Below are positions 27,299 to 34,699 of a stretch of 64,000 nucleotides of DNA, piece by piece. The DNA is from Arthrobacter sp. 9V (lineage in GTDB: Bacteria; Actinomycetota; Actinomycetes; Actinomycetales; Micrococcaceae). How positions within the stretch are numbered: the first letter of the stretch is position 1; each line of letters begins with the position of its first letter. The translations under genes and the position numbers were made by a program. Location of the stretch: positions 2,168,154 to 2,232,153 of the forward strand of contig NZ_LR732912.1 of the NCBI RefSeq assembly GCF_902506065.1, in the 5' to 3' direction. The notes beneath the pieces are model-generated. The model did not search any database and had not been told where the DNA came from. It saw nothing but the letters and a program-made list of their open reading frames with translations.

Positions 27299-28084
27299 TC
27301 AAACCGCCGTGTAACCGCCGTCGATTACAAGCTCTGAACCCGTGGTGAACCGGGATTCATCGGAGGCCAGGTAGAGGACTCCGTAAGCGATCTCGTCAGG
27401 TTCGCCCTGCCGGGGAAGCGGGTTTCCACCCACCAACTGCTTGTAGTAGGCCTCCGCACCAATGTCCGACTGCTCGGCCGAGCGGCGGCTCATCCGGGTG
27501 TTCATGGACCCTGGATGAATGGAGTTCACCCTCACACCGTGGACGCCGTAGGTTGCTGCATCAGACTTGCTGAGCAGCCGGACTGCGCCCTTGGTGGCGT
27601 GGTACAGGGGCACGTTCCGCCCGCCGGTCAATCCATGGATTGAGGAAAAGTTGATGATGCTGCCTGACCGCTGACGGATCATGCCCGGAACAACGTGCTT
27701 TGTCATGAGCCATACGCCCTTGACGTTGACATCGAAGATGAGATTGAAGTCATCCACAGTGGCGGTGTGGCTGGCTCCCGCCGGGCCGATGATTCCCGCC
27801 GCGTTGACCAGGACATCCGGGGTTCCGTGCTCCGCAACAACCTTGCGGATTGCTTCGACCACGCTGGCTTCGTCGGTGACATCGACGTCGTACTCGGTAA
27901 TTCCCGGATGGGTGCCCGCAGCACCTGTCCCAGCCCGATCCAGGCTGGCCACCGTTGCTCCATGATCGGCGAGCAATCCGGCCGTTGCGCTGCCGAGGTC
28001 TCCCCTGCCTCCGGTGACTACGGCAATTTTGCCGGCCACCCGGCGGGCCATTGACTTTGTAGTTGGCTGCGTTGTTGTTCTCAC
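27299..28084 (-). CDS. SDR-family NAD(P)-dependent dehydrogenase
   Basis: A 261-residue classical SDR. The nucleotide-binding motif is VVTGGRGDLGSATAG (TGxxxGxG, residues 24-31), NAAG follows in LVNAAGIIGP, the catalytic Ser is in INFSSIHG and the YxxxK pair is in YHATKGAV. The end SELVIDGGYTAV is typical. The GTG at 28084 is chosen because AGGAGG lies 7 bp upstream; longer N-termini have no family similarity. It likely oxidises or reduces an alcohol in the same pathway as the following FAD-oxidoreductase. An 11-bp inverted repeat lies in its upstream region. Confidence 0.9.
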   Translation of the reverse strand: MRTTTQPTTKSMARRVAGKIAVVTGGRGDLGSATAGLLADHGATVASLDRAGTGAAGTHPGITEYDVDVTDEASVVEAIRKVVAEHGTPDVLVNAAGIIGPAGASHTATVDDFNLIFDVNVKGVWLMTKHVVPGMIRQRSGSIINFSSIHGLTGGRNVPLYHATKGAVRLLSKSDAATYGVHGVRVNSIHPGSMNTRMSRRSAEQSDIGAEAYYKQLVGGNPLPRQGEPDEIAYGVLYLASDESRFTTGSELVIDGGYTAV

Positions 28085-28198
28085 CACAAATCCTCCTGCC
28101 GCGGCGTTGCGGCTGCTGAAACTTCGTTCGGATGCAGGGCAGCACGGAATGGACCCACAAGGGCCTTGCTTAGTGGTGACCGGGCGACTTGCCCTGCT

Positions 28199-28235
28199 TG
28201 GTTCCACTCTGCCAGCGCGGCTGTGAGTGGAACCA
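28199..28235 (-). promoter_or_regulatory. 11-bp inverted repeat between iclR-type gene and SDR: candidate operator
   Basis: TGGTTCCACTC (28199-28209) is repeated in inverted form as GAGTGGAACCA (28225-28235), 11 of 11 bases, with a 15-bp spacer. It is 115 bp upstream of the SDR start and 23 bp beyond the stop of the IclR gene. The position and the wide spacing suit an IclR-type operator for the downstream catabolic genes. It could also form a stem-loop ending the IclR transcript, but no U-tract follows. Confidence 0.5.
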
Positions 28236-28257
28236 CAGTGTTACCGATGAACGGGAA

Positions 28258-29052
28258 TCAGATGCTTCCGTTGCTTTGCCGAAGGGCGCCTTTGAGTTCT
28301 CCGCGCCACCCCAGGGCGCGGGAGATTCCGCGGGCTGCCGTCATCAGGACAGGCACCCGGATGGTTGGGTTTTCCTCATTCCTTGGAACCACCACACTCA
28401 AGGCAGCCACCACCGTATTGGCGCGACCGAAGACGGGGACTGCAATTCCGCTGGACTCAGGGACGATGATTCCAGGCATGGAAGCGAACCCCCGTTGACG
28501 TATGCCCGCAAGGTGTCGTCGCAGTTCTGCCGGGTCGGTCAGCGTCGAATCAGTGAACTTTTGCAGCGTTCGGGACAGAAACAAGTCCTGATAGGCAGGT
28601 GGAGAATACGCCAACAGCACCAAGCCGGAGGAAGTTCCATGGACCGGAAGCCGGCCAGCTACCTTGGTGATGTCCACCATGGAGTCCCGGGAACCGATTC
28701 GCTCTATGTAGAGAACTTCATCGGAATCCAGGATGCCCAACGTGGTGGAGTGCTGGACCACCGACTGCACGTCCTCCATGAATGGCAGGGCAGCCTCGCG
28801 GAGGCCAACCATGCGGGAACTCCTGGATACCAGCTCCCACAACCGGGTGCCCACCCGAACCTCACCGTTGGCTTCCCGTTCCAGGAGGCCTTCACCCAGG
28901 AGTTCGTCCACCAGACGGTAGGTGGTTGTCACCGGCAGGCCGGAACGCCGGGCCAACGCGGCGACGCTCATGGTGCGGTGGGCGTCGTCGAACGCTCCCA
29001 CCAGGCGGACTACCCGGCGAATAACAGACTCGCCCGAGGACGAATTGGCCAT
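28258..29052 (-). CDS. IclR-family transcriptional regulator
   Basis: The 264-residue protein has the IclR winged helix (VIRRVVRLVGAFDD, ALARRSGLPVTTTYRLVDEL) and the effector domain with HSTTLGILDSDEVLYIERI and VPESSGIAVPVFGRANTVVAALSVV. IclR proteins sense small aromatic or aliphatic acids. It begins 4 bp after the GntR gene, so both may be on one transcript, yet it precedes the SDR/FAD-oxidoreductase/transporter genes, which are its probable targets. Confidence 0.92.
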   Translation of the reverse strand: MANSSSGESVIRRVVRLVGAFDDAHRTMSVAALARRSGLPVTTTYRLVDELLGEGLLEREANGEVRVGTRLWELVSRSSRMVGLREAALPFMEDVQSVVQHSTTLGILDSDEVLYIERIGSRDSMVDITKVAGRLPVHGTSSGLVLLAYSPPAYQDLFLSRTLQKFTDSTLTDPAELRRHLAGIRQRGFASMPGIIVPESSGIAVPVFGRANTVVAALSVVVPRNEENPTIRVPVLMTAARGISRALGWRGELKGALRQSNGSI

Positions 29053-29056
29053 CTCC

Positions 29057-29788
29057 TCAGTTCCCGGACTTCACGCGGGAAACGAACCGGAATCTGTCGC
29101 CGCGGAATGCGCTCCGGGTCCACTCCACCGGCGCGCCGGATTCATCCCTTGCCAGGCGGTGCACCACCAGCAACGGTGCACCCATTTCGATTCCCAGCAG
29201 CCTGACATCCGCCGGACCAGCGAGGGCGGTTTCCACGGTGTCCTCCACATCGGCTATCCGGATCCCGTAAACGCTGGACAGGACCGCATAGAGTGAGCCC
29301 GTCTTGGCCAGATTGGACTTGAACCGGGGCAGCTTGCCGGGAAGCCACGCAATTTCATGCGCCAACGGCTCACCGTCAATGAGGCGAATCCGCTCGAGCC
29401 GGGTCACCGGCTTACCTTGATCAAGCTCCAAATGCGCGGCAACCTCTGCATCTGAACCCACGACATTGAGGGCAAGAAGCGTCGAGTCAGCCTGCAGGCC
29501 TTGGGTGCGGGCGTCATCTGAGAAGGAGGTGAGCTGCCTGACGTGCGTCACTTTTGGGGGCGCCACGAACGTGCCGTGGCCTTGGATGCGACCCAGCTTT
29601 CCTTCGGCCACGAGCTCGCTGATGGCCTGCCTCACTGTGGTCCGGGACGTGGCATATTTTTCCGCCAACGCACGCTCTGTGGGAATGAGGGTGCCCGGAT
29701 GAAGACCTGCTATGAGCCCGAGTACCTCAGTTTTCAACAGGTAATACTTAGGGGTTGCTTGCGCCGCATCACTGGACATATTGGACAT
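29057..29788 (-). CDS. GntR-family regulator, HutC/DasR-like (UTRA domain)
   Basis: Taking the ATG at 29788 the protein has 243 residues; an ATG at 29779 is an alternative. The winged helix includes PTERALAEKYATSRTTVRQAI, then LGRIQGHGTFVA. The UTRA effector domain includes VTRLERIRLIDGEPLAHEIAWLP. This is the DasR/NagR layout, whose effectors are amino-sugar phosphates. Two dre-like operators lie at 29808-29850 over its promoter, and an N-acetylglucosamine-kinase-like gene is divergent, so it is probably an autoregulated amino-sugar repressor. Confidence 0.9.
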   Translation of the reverse strand: MSNMSSDAAQATPKYYLLKTEVLGLIAGLHPGTLIPTERALAEKYATSRTTVRQAISELVAEGKLGRIQGHGTFVAPPKVTHVRQLTSFSDDARTQGLQADSTLLALNVVGSDAEVAAHLELDQGKPVTRLERIRLIDGEPLAHEIAWLPGKLPRFKSNLAKTGSLYAVLSSVYGIRIADVEDTVETALAGPADVRLLGIEMGAPLLVVHRLARDESGAPVEWTRSAFRGDRFRFVSRVKSGN

Positions 29789-29790
29789 CC

Positions 29791-29850
29791 TACTTATAGA
29801 CAACGCCATTGGTCTATGCCAATGTTGATCCCGTTGGTCTGAACCAACGG
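29791..29850 (-). promoter_or_regulatory. GntR gene promoter with two dre-like operators
   Basis: Site 1 is ATTGGTCTATGCCAAT (29808-29823) and site 2 is CCGTTGGTCTGAACCAACGG (29831-29850). Both resemble the DasR responsive element with core TGGTCTAGACCA. On the minus strand TTGGCA, part of site 1, and TATAAG (complement of 29793-29798) form a -35/-10 pair with 18 bp between, so the regulator would block its own promoter. The divergent plus-strand unit (remnant transporter and kinase) starts 50 bp beyond site 2 and is probably under the same control. Confidence 0.75.
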
Positions 29851-29899
29851 GCGGTAACACCCACTGAGACCATAACTTTTCACTGGACCAAGGACAAAG

Positions 29900-30067
29900 A
29901 TGTCGATCATGTTGTGCTCAGGGACAAGCCGCCCACCCGGCGGAGTGACCTTCGGTGTACTGGCTCTCCTCAGGTTTATGTTTGTCCAAAGGTTCGCACT
30001 CGAAACGAAGGGCCGTCAGTTGGAGGAAATACAGCGAAAGAACAGTGAATTGGCGGAGATCCTGTGA
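29900..30067 (+). pseudogene. Remnant of an MFS sugar-porter (C-terminal TM and tail only)
   Basis: A 55-codon reading frame from the ATG at 29900 ends at the TGA at 30065-30067. Its second half, VTFGVLALLRFMFVQRF then ALETKGRQLEEIQRK, matches the last helix and the ETKGRSLEEI tail of MFS sugar porters. The remaining eleven helices are absent, so a large internal or 5' deletion is likely. Its stop still overlaps the GTG of the kinase gene (GTGA), which suggests the original transporter-kinase coupling. It may still be translated as a short membrane peptide. Confidence 0.65.
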
Positions 30068-30972
30068 GTCCCGCTGTTCTGGGCCTTCACCTTGGTGGCT
30101 CAAAGACGCACGCCGTGCGCTCAGACGCTTCGCCGGGCGGCGTTGATCCTCAAAGTGGTACCGGCATTGAAATCACTGAAGCCAGTGCCAACCTCTCCTC
30201 CGTTGGGCACCAAGGGGCGGACGCCGTGCTGCGGCGGATCGCTGCAAGCGTGGGTGGCGGAATTGAAGCCGTTTGCGCAGGTGCCGCCGGAGCGGACACC
30301 CCGGCGAGCCGTGCTGTCCTGGCCGCCCTGCTGACCGAACATTTTCCCGGCGCCAGGATCGACGTCGTGCATGACACCCGAATTGTGTTGGCCGCAGCGG
30401 GGCTCGAGGTCGGCGCGGTGGTGGTTGCCGGCACCGGCTCCGTGGCGTGGGGCCGGAACCACGAGGGGCGCGAGGCCCGCAGCGGAGGCTATGGTTACCT
30501 GTTGGGCGATGAAGGCGGCGGCTACTCGGTGGTGCGTGATGCCGTCCGCGAGGCTTTGCGGGAGTATTACGCAGGGCTGGAACCCGGCACGCTGGTCAGA
30601 GCCTTGATGGCGGCGACAGCGAGCGTGGATGCGTTGCAGCTCATGGACTCGTTCTACGCCAAGCCGGAACCTGACCATTGGGCTGGTCTGGCTCCCCTGG
30701 TACTTGACTTGGCGGCTGAGGGCGACCCGGCGGCGTTGCGTATCCAGGCTGAGGCGGCCCATTCCCTGGCAACGCTCGCGCGCCAAGTCATGGGCGAGTT
30801 GGGGCTGGACCTACCGTTGGTGATGGCCGGTGCCCTGCTGGTGAATCAGAGTCAACTGGCCGGGGCCGTGGCGCGCAAGGTTTCCTTGGAAGATCCGTCC
30901 TCAATCCGGATTTTGGCTCAGCCTCCGGTTCACGGTGCGGTGGAATTGGCCCGGCAGCTGACCAGGGACTGA
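30064..30972 (+). CDS. N-acetylglucosamine kinase-like protein (BadF/BadG family ATPase)
   Basis: The 302-residue protein has the ASKHA fold: phosphate-1 loop LGLHLGGSKTHAV at the N-terminus, VHDTRIVLAAAG, the phosphate-2 loop VVVAGTGSVAWG, and GGYGYLLGDEGGGYSVVRDA, which is characteristic of GlcNAc kinases. It should phosphorylate N-acetylglucosamine or a related amino sugar in the cytoplasm. The GTG at 30064 overlaps the stop of the transporter remnant. Divergent dre-like sites and a DasR-like regulator support the amino-sugar role. Confidence 0.85.
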   Translation: MSPAVLGLHLGGSKTHAVRSDASPGGVDPQSGTGIEITEASANLSSVGHQGADAVLRRIAASVGGGIEAVCAGAAGADTPASRAVLAALLTEHFPGARIDVVHDTRIVLAAAGLEVGAVVVAGTGSVAWGRNHEGREARSGGYGYLLGDEGGGYSVVRDAVREALREYYAGLEPGTLVRALMAATASVDALQLMDSFYAKPEPDHWAGLAPLVLDLAAEGDPAALRIQAEAAHSLATLARQVMGELGLDLPLVMAGALLVNQSQLAGAVARKVSLEDPSSIRILAQPPVHGAVELARQLTRD

Positions 30973-31086
30973 GCCATTCTGATGCATTGGCGGGCGGCGG
31001 TTCGGGGAGCGATCAGGGGCAGGTGATCGCTGGAGCCAACCGGAGTAGTCTGGACTCATGCCCCTCATCAGCGGTGGTTGGTAACA

Positions 31087-32178
31087 ATGGCGCGGGCCCG
31101 GCAGCGGTGGCTGCCAGCTCTCTTTATTCCCGTTGCCTTGGCGATTGCCCTGATGTTCGGCTCAGTCCAGGCAGGAGCCAGTGTTTCCCTCCCGCCCAAG
31201 AGTGCTGAAGAAATCCTCGCGCTGATTGCGCACACCGAGGTGCGGGCGTTGTCCGGCACAGTGAAGCAGGACGCCGACTTGGGGCTTCCCGAGCTACCGG
31301 CATCCGATTCGGGCATAGCCCCGGGGGCGTCCTCTGGCTTGGAATTTTTGACTGGATCCCACATAGCCCGTGTCTATGTAGATGGACCCCGGAAGGCACG
31401 GTTGCAAATTTTGGACCAGATGGCCGAACGCGACGTCATTGTCAACGGCGGGGATGCATGGTTCTACAGCTCAAAGGACAACAGCGCCACACATCTGAGC
31501 CTGCCCGCAACACACATGCAGGCACAGGACATGCCAGCGCCGGACATACCAGCGCAGGACATGCCAGCGCCGGACATGCCGACGCCGGCGACCATGGCCA
31601 GCCGTTTCCTTGCAGCTGTTGATGCCAGTACGGAGGTCACTGTTGCTGAGGCTTCATCGGTGGCCGGCCGGAGTGTCTACTCTCTGATCCTCAATCCACG
31701 CAGTTCCGAAACCCTGGTTGAGTCGGTGAGCATCGACGTCGACTCCGAAACGGGCCTGCCCTTGGGTATCGAGGTGCGGGCCAAAGGCCAGTCCGAGCCA
31801 GCCTATTCGCTGGCTTATACACAGCTGGACCTCTCCACGCCGGATCCCTCGCTGTTTCAGTTCACCCCGCCGCAGGGTGCAACAGTGACTGAGAAGGCAG
31901 CGCCGGCGAAGCCAACGCCCACTATGACCCTTCCCGCGGAGCCCACACCCGATCCAGGTGTCACGGGGCAGGGCTGGGATTCAGTGATCTCCTTGCCGGC
32001 TGGGTCTGTTCCGGCCGGGTTCGCCTCTGATCCCCAGCTGTCTCAAGCCCTGCAAGCTGTGGACGGTGGACGGGCCGTGACGACGTCGTTGCTGAGCGTG
32101 CTGATTCTCGACGACGGCCGTGTCTATGCAGGCATGGTGCCTTTGGAACGACTCCAGTCAGTCGCTGCCGCCCAGTGA
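31087..32178 (+). CDS. Exported LolA-like protein, first gene of an ABC transporter operon
   Basis: The 363-residue protein has an N-terminal hydrophobic export segment (WLPALFIPVALAIALMFGSVQAGAS) without a clear lipobox. The body resembles the LolA/LppX-like half-barrel proteins of actinobacteria: an early VRALSGTVKQDADLGLP strand, VYVDGPRKARLQILD, VIVNGGDAWFYSS, and a later DVDSETGLPLGIEVRA strand. A 15-bp repeat encodes QDMPA-PDIPA-type units at about residues 147-166. The stop overlaps the GTG of the ATPase gene. It may hand a hydrophobic ligand to or from the ABC exporter. The ATG at 31087 is preferred over a TTG 9 bp earlier. Confidence 0.75.
   Translation: MARARQRWLPALFIPVALAIALMFGSVQAGASVSLPPKSAEEILALIAHTEVRALSGTVKQDADLGLPELPASDSGIAPGASSGLEFLTGSHIARVYVDGPRKARLQILDQMAERDVIVNGGDAWFYSSKDNSATHLSLPATHMQAQDMPAPDIPAQDMPAPDMPTPATMASRFLAAVDASTEVTVAEASSVAGRSVYSLILNPRSSETLVESVSIDVDSETGLPLGIEVRAKGQSEPAYSLAYTQLDLSTPDPSLFQFTPPQGATVTEKAAPAKPTPTMTLPAEPTPDPGVTGQGWDSVISLPAGSVPAGFASDPQLSQALQAVDGGRAVTTSLLSVLILDDGRVYAGMVPLERLQSVAAAQ
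31525..31584 (+). repeat. 15-bp tandem repeat, four units, inside the LolA-like gene
   Basis: Four consecutive 15-bp units, alternating CAGGACATGCCAGCG and CCGGACATACCAGCG types, encode (Q/P)D(M/I)P(A/T). The higher-order period is 30 bp. The units keep the frame, so copy number can vary without breaking the protein. It probably forms a flexible Pro-rich surface loop. Confidence 0.9.
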
Positions 32179-33191
32179 ACGAATCCCGGACCGCAGCCTC
32201 TGTTGGTGCAACTGAACATGCGGTTCCTGTCCGGACCCCTGACCTGGCGATCGAAACTCACGGACTGGTGAAGCGCTTCGGCCACCGGTCCGCCGTGGAT
32301 GGTATAGACCTCGCTGTGCCCCGCGGCTCGGTGTTCGGCTTCCTGGGACCAAATGGTTCGGGAAAGACCACCACAATTCGGGTGCTGCTTGGCCTTGCTT
32401 CGGCCAGCAGCGGGGACGTCCGCGTTCTTGGCAGGGAGATGCCGCAAGCCTTGGCTTCTGTCCTTCCGGAGGTTGGTGCGTTGGTGGAGGGTCCCGGCTT
32501 CTACCCTTTCCTCTCGGGTACGGCAAACCTGGTGCGCTTGGATGCCGCCGACCCCCATGCGTCGGCCTCCACCAGGCGGCGGCGCGTCCACGACGCCCTG
32601 GAGAGGGTGGGCCTCAGCCACGCGGCCGGTAAGAAGGTCCGCGCTTACTCCTTGGGCATGAAGCAGCGCCTCGGCCTTGCCAATGCGATGCTCAGGCCAC
32701 GGGAGCTCCTGGTTCTGGACGAGCCAACCAACGGTCTGGATCCCCAGGGCACCCGCGAAGTCCGCAATCTGGTTCGCTCCCTCGCCGCCGGCGGCACCAC
32801 CGTGTTCGTCTCCAGCCATCTGCTGGCGGAGGTGGAACAAATGTGTTCGCACGTGGGCGTGATGAGTGCCGGCCGTCTGGTGGCCCAGGGGCTCATTGAG
32901 GAGCTGCGGTCTGCCGGCCAGGCTCACGTTGTGGTGCAAACACCCGACGTCGAGTTGGCGTCCGGGGTGTTGACGCGCCTTGGCCTGGTTCCCGGTGAAG
33001 CACCAAATAAGGGAAGCACGTGGGAAACCACAGCTGTGTTGGCCACCGGTATCAACGGTCATGTCCCCGAGGCGATTGTTGCTGCCTTGGTTGCTGACGG
33101 CGTACGTGTCCGTGGCTTCACGGTGGAGAACGCGAGCTTGGAAGAGCGTTTCGTCTCCTTGACCGGTGAGGGGTTTGACGTTGTCGGCTAA
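32175..33191 (+). CDS. ABC transporter ATP-binding protein
   Basis: The 338-residue ATPase has Walker A GPNGSGKTTT, a LVEGPGFYPFLSGTANL segment in the Q-loop region, the signature YSLGMKQRLGLA, Walker B LLVLDEPTNGLDPQG and the H-loop FVSSHLLAEVEQ. It is of the DrrA/CcmA type that pairs with ABC-2 permeases for export. A C-terminal extension of about 80 residues follows the core. The GTG start overlaps the preceding stop (GTGA). Confidence 0.95.
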   Translation: MNESRTAASVGATEHAVPVRTPDLAIETHGLVKRFGHRSAVDGIDLAVPRGSVFGFLGPNGSGKTTTIRVLLGLASASSGDVRVLGREMPQALASVLPEVGALVEGPGFYPFLSGTANLVRLDAADPHASASTRRRRVHDALERVGLSHAAGKKVRAYSLGMKQRLGLANAMLRPRELLVLDEPTNGLDPQGTREVRNLVRSLAAGGTTVFVSSHLLAEVEQMCSHVGVMSAGRLVAQGLIEELRSAGQAHVVVQTPDVELASGVLTRLGLVPGEAPNKGSTWETTAVLATGINGHVPEAIVAALVADGVRVRGFTVENASLEERFVSLTGEGFDVVG

Positions 33192-34047
33192 GGTTGCAGG
33201 TCCTGACCGGGAGGGTGCGGTGCGTCCAGGGCCCGGGTGGGCGCTCTTGGGCTCGGAGTTGTTGGTACTGTTCCGTCGGCTCCGCACATGGGCAATGCTG
33301 CTCGCCCTCGCTGCCGTGCCCGTCCTGATCGCCGTAGCCGTCAAGTTGTCGTCCCGGCCCACCACGCCCGGCCGGGGTCCACTCTTTCTGGACCGCATTA
33401 CCCAGAACGGCCTCTTCGTTGCTGTGACCGCCTTGGTGGTGTGTGTCCCGCTGTTCCTCCCACTCACAGTCGGGGTGGTGGCCGGGGACACCATCGCCGG
33501 TGAGGCGAACCTTGGAACCCTGCGCTACCTGCTCCTCGCTCCCGCAGGACGGATTCGGTTGTTGCTGGTGAAGTATGCGGGGGCCGTCGCTTTCTGTTTC
33601 GCTGCCACAACCGCCGTGACAGCGTCCGGTGCCCTGGCCGGCGTCGTGCTCTTTCCTGTGGGTCCGGTGACTTTGCTGTCCGGGGACACCATCAGCGTTG
33701 GCGAATCAGCTCTGAGATCCTTGCTGATTGCTGCCTACATCACCGTGTCCCTGCTGGGTCTGTCTGCTATCGGCCTCTTGATCTCCACTTTTACCGATGT
33801 ACCGGTGGGGGCCATGGCTGCCACCATTGTGCTCTCCGTGGTGTCCCAGGTGCTGGACAACCTGCCCCAGCTGGAGTGGCTGCATCCGTGGCTGTTCAGC
33901 CATCACTGGCTTGGCTTCGCGGACCTGCTGCGACAGCCCGTCTCGTGGACATCATTCGGCCTGAACGCGCTCCTCCAAACCGGGTACATTGTGGTCTGCG
34001 GCGCGCTTGCCTATGCAAAATTCTCCAACAAAGACGTCTTATCCTAG
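33166..34047 (+). CDS. ABC-2 type transporter permease
   Basis: The 293-residue protein has six hydrophobic segments, with the ABC-2 core VAGDTIAGEANLGTLRYLLLAPAGRIRLLLVKY in the cytoplasmic gate region (pieces visible near residues 105-137). The GTG at 33166 overlaps the ATPase gene by 26 bp; a TTG at 33178 is an alternative start. Together with the ATPase and the LolA-like protein it forms a complete exporter, probably for a lipid or hydrophobic compound. Confidence 0.9.
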   Translation: MRGLTLSAKVAGPDREGAVRPGPGWALLGSELLVLFRRLRTWAMLLALAAVPVLIAVAVKLSSRPTTPGRGPLFLDRITQNGLFVAVTALVVCVPLFLPLTVGVVAGDTIAGEANLGTLRYLLLAPAGRIRLLLVKYAGAVAFCFAATTAVTASGALAGVVLFPVGPVTLLSGDTISVGESALRSLLIAAYITVSLLGLSAIGLLISTFTDVPVGAMAATIVLSVVSQVLDNLPQLEWLHPWLFSHHWLGFADLLRQPVSWTSFGLNALLQTGYIVVCGALAYAKFSNKDVLS

Positions 34048-34067
34048 CTTTGTCGTAGGCTCTTTCC

Positions 34068-34688
34068 ATGGCCAGATTCTTTGATGTGCACCCGGAAGAT
34101 CCCCAACCACGCGCCATAGGCCAAGTGGTAAACATGCTCCAAGGCGGCGGCCTGATCGCCTACCCCACCGACTCTTGCTACGCGCTTGGCGCCCAGATAG
34201 GTAACAGGGAAGCCTTGGACCGCATCAGGTCCATCAGGCAACTGGACGACAAACACCACTTCACCCTGGTGTGCAAGGACTTCGCCCAAATGGGGCAGTT
34301 CGTGATGTTGGACAACGACATCTTCAGGAGCATCAAGGCTGTGACACCCGGTAGCTACACCTTCATCCTCCCGGCCACCCGGGAAGTTCCCAAGCGCCTC
34401 CTGCACCCCAAAAAGAAGACTGTGGGTGTGCGCATACCGGATCACCGCGTGGTCCAGGCTCTCTTGGCCGAGCTGGGCGAACCCCTGCTTTCCAGCACAC
34501 TCCTGCTGCCGGATGAGGAAGAACCTTTGACCCAGGGCTGGGAGATTAAGGAACGCCTGGACAACCAGGTGGACGGCGTTATTGATGCCGGCGACACCGG
34601 TTCGGAACCCACTACCGTGATCGATTTCTCCAGCGGCGTGGCCGAAGTTGTGCGGTACGGGACCGGCGATCCCTCGCGCTTCGAATAG
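34068..34688 (+). CDS. Sua5/YciO/YrdC-family protein (threonylcarbamoyl-AMP synthase-like)
   Basis: The 206-residue YrdC-fold protein shows GGLIAYPTDSCYALGA, the nucleotide-binding strand, then DDKHHFTLVCKDF, GSYTFILPATREVPKRLLHPKKKTVGVRIPDH and LLSSTLLLP. These details (KHHFTLVCKD, HPKKKTVGVR) match the YciO branch more than TsaC, so a role in tRNA t6A synthesis is possible but not certain. It starts 20 bp after the ABC permease. Confidence 0.88.
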   Translation: MARFFDVHPEDPQPRAIGQVVNMLQGGGLIAYPTDSCYALGAQIGNREALDRIRSIRQLDDKHHFTLVCKDFAQMGQFVMLDNDIFRSIKAVTPGSYTFILPATREVPKRLLHPKKKTVGVRIPDHRVVQALLAELGEPLLSSTLLLPDEEEPLTQGWEIKERLDNQVDGVIDAGDTGSEPTTVIDFSSGVAEVVRYGTGDPSRFE

Positions 34689-34699
34689 GAACCACCGGT

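Noticed and set aside
29539..29550. A second TGACGTGCGTCA, identical to the kynA operator candidate
   Set aside because: It lies inside the GntR coding region, encoding part of the conserved THVRQLTSF segment, far from any promoter. Coding constraint explains it better than an operator.
29809..30048. A 79-codon plus-strand frame across the dre sites
   Set aside because: It starts within an operator, has no similarity and conflicts with the sugar-porter remnant in another frame.
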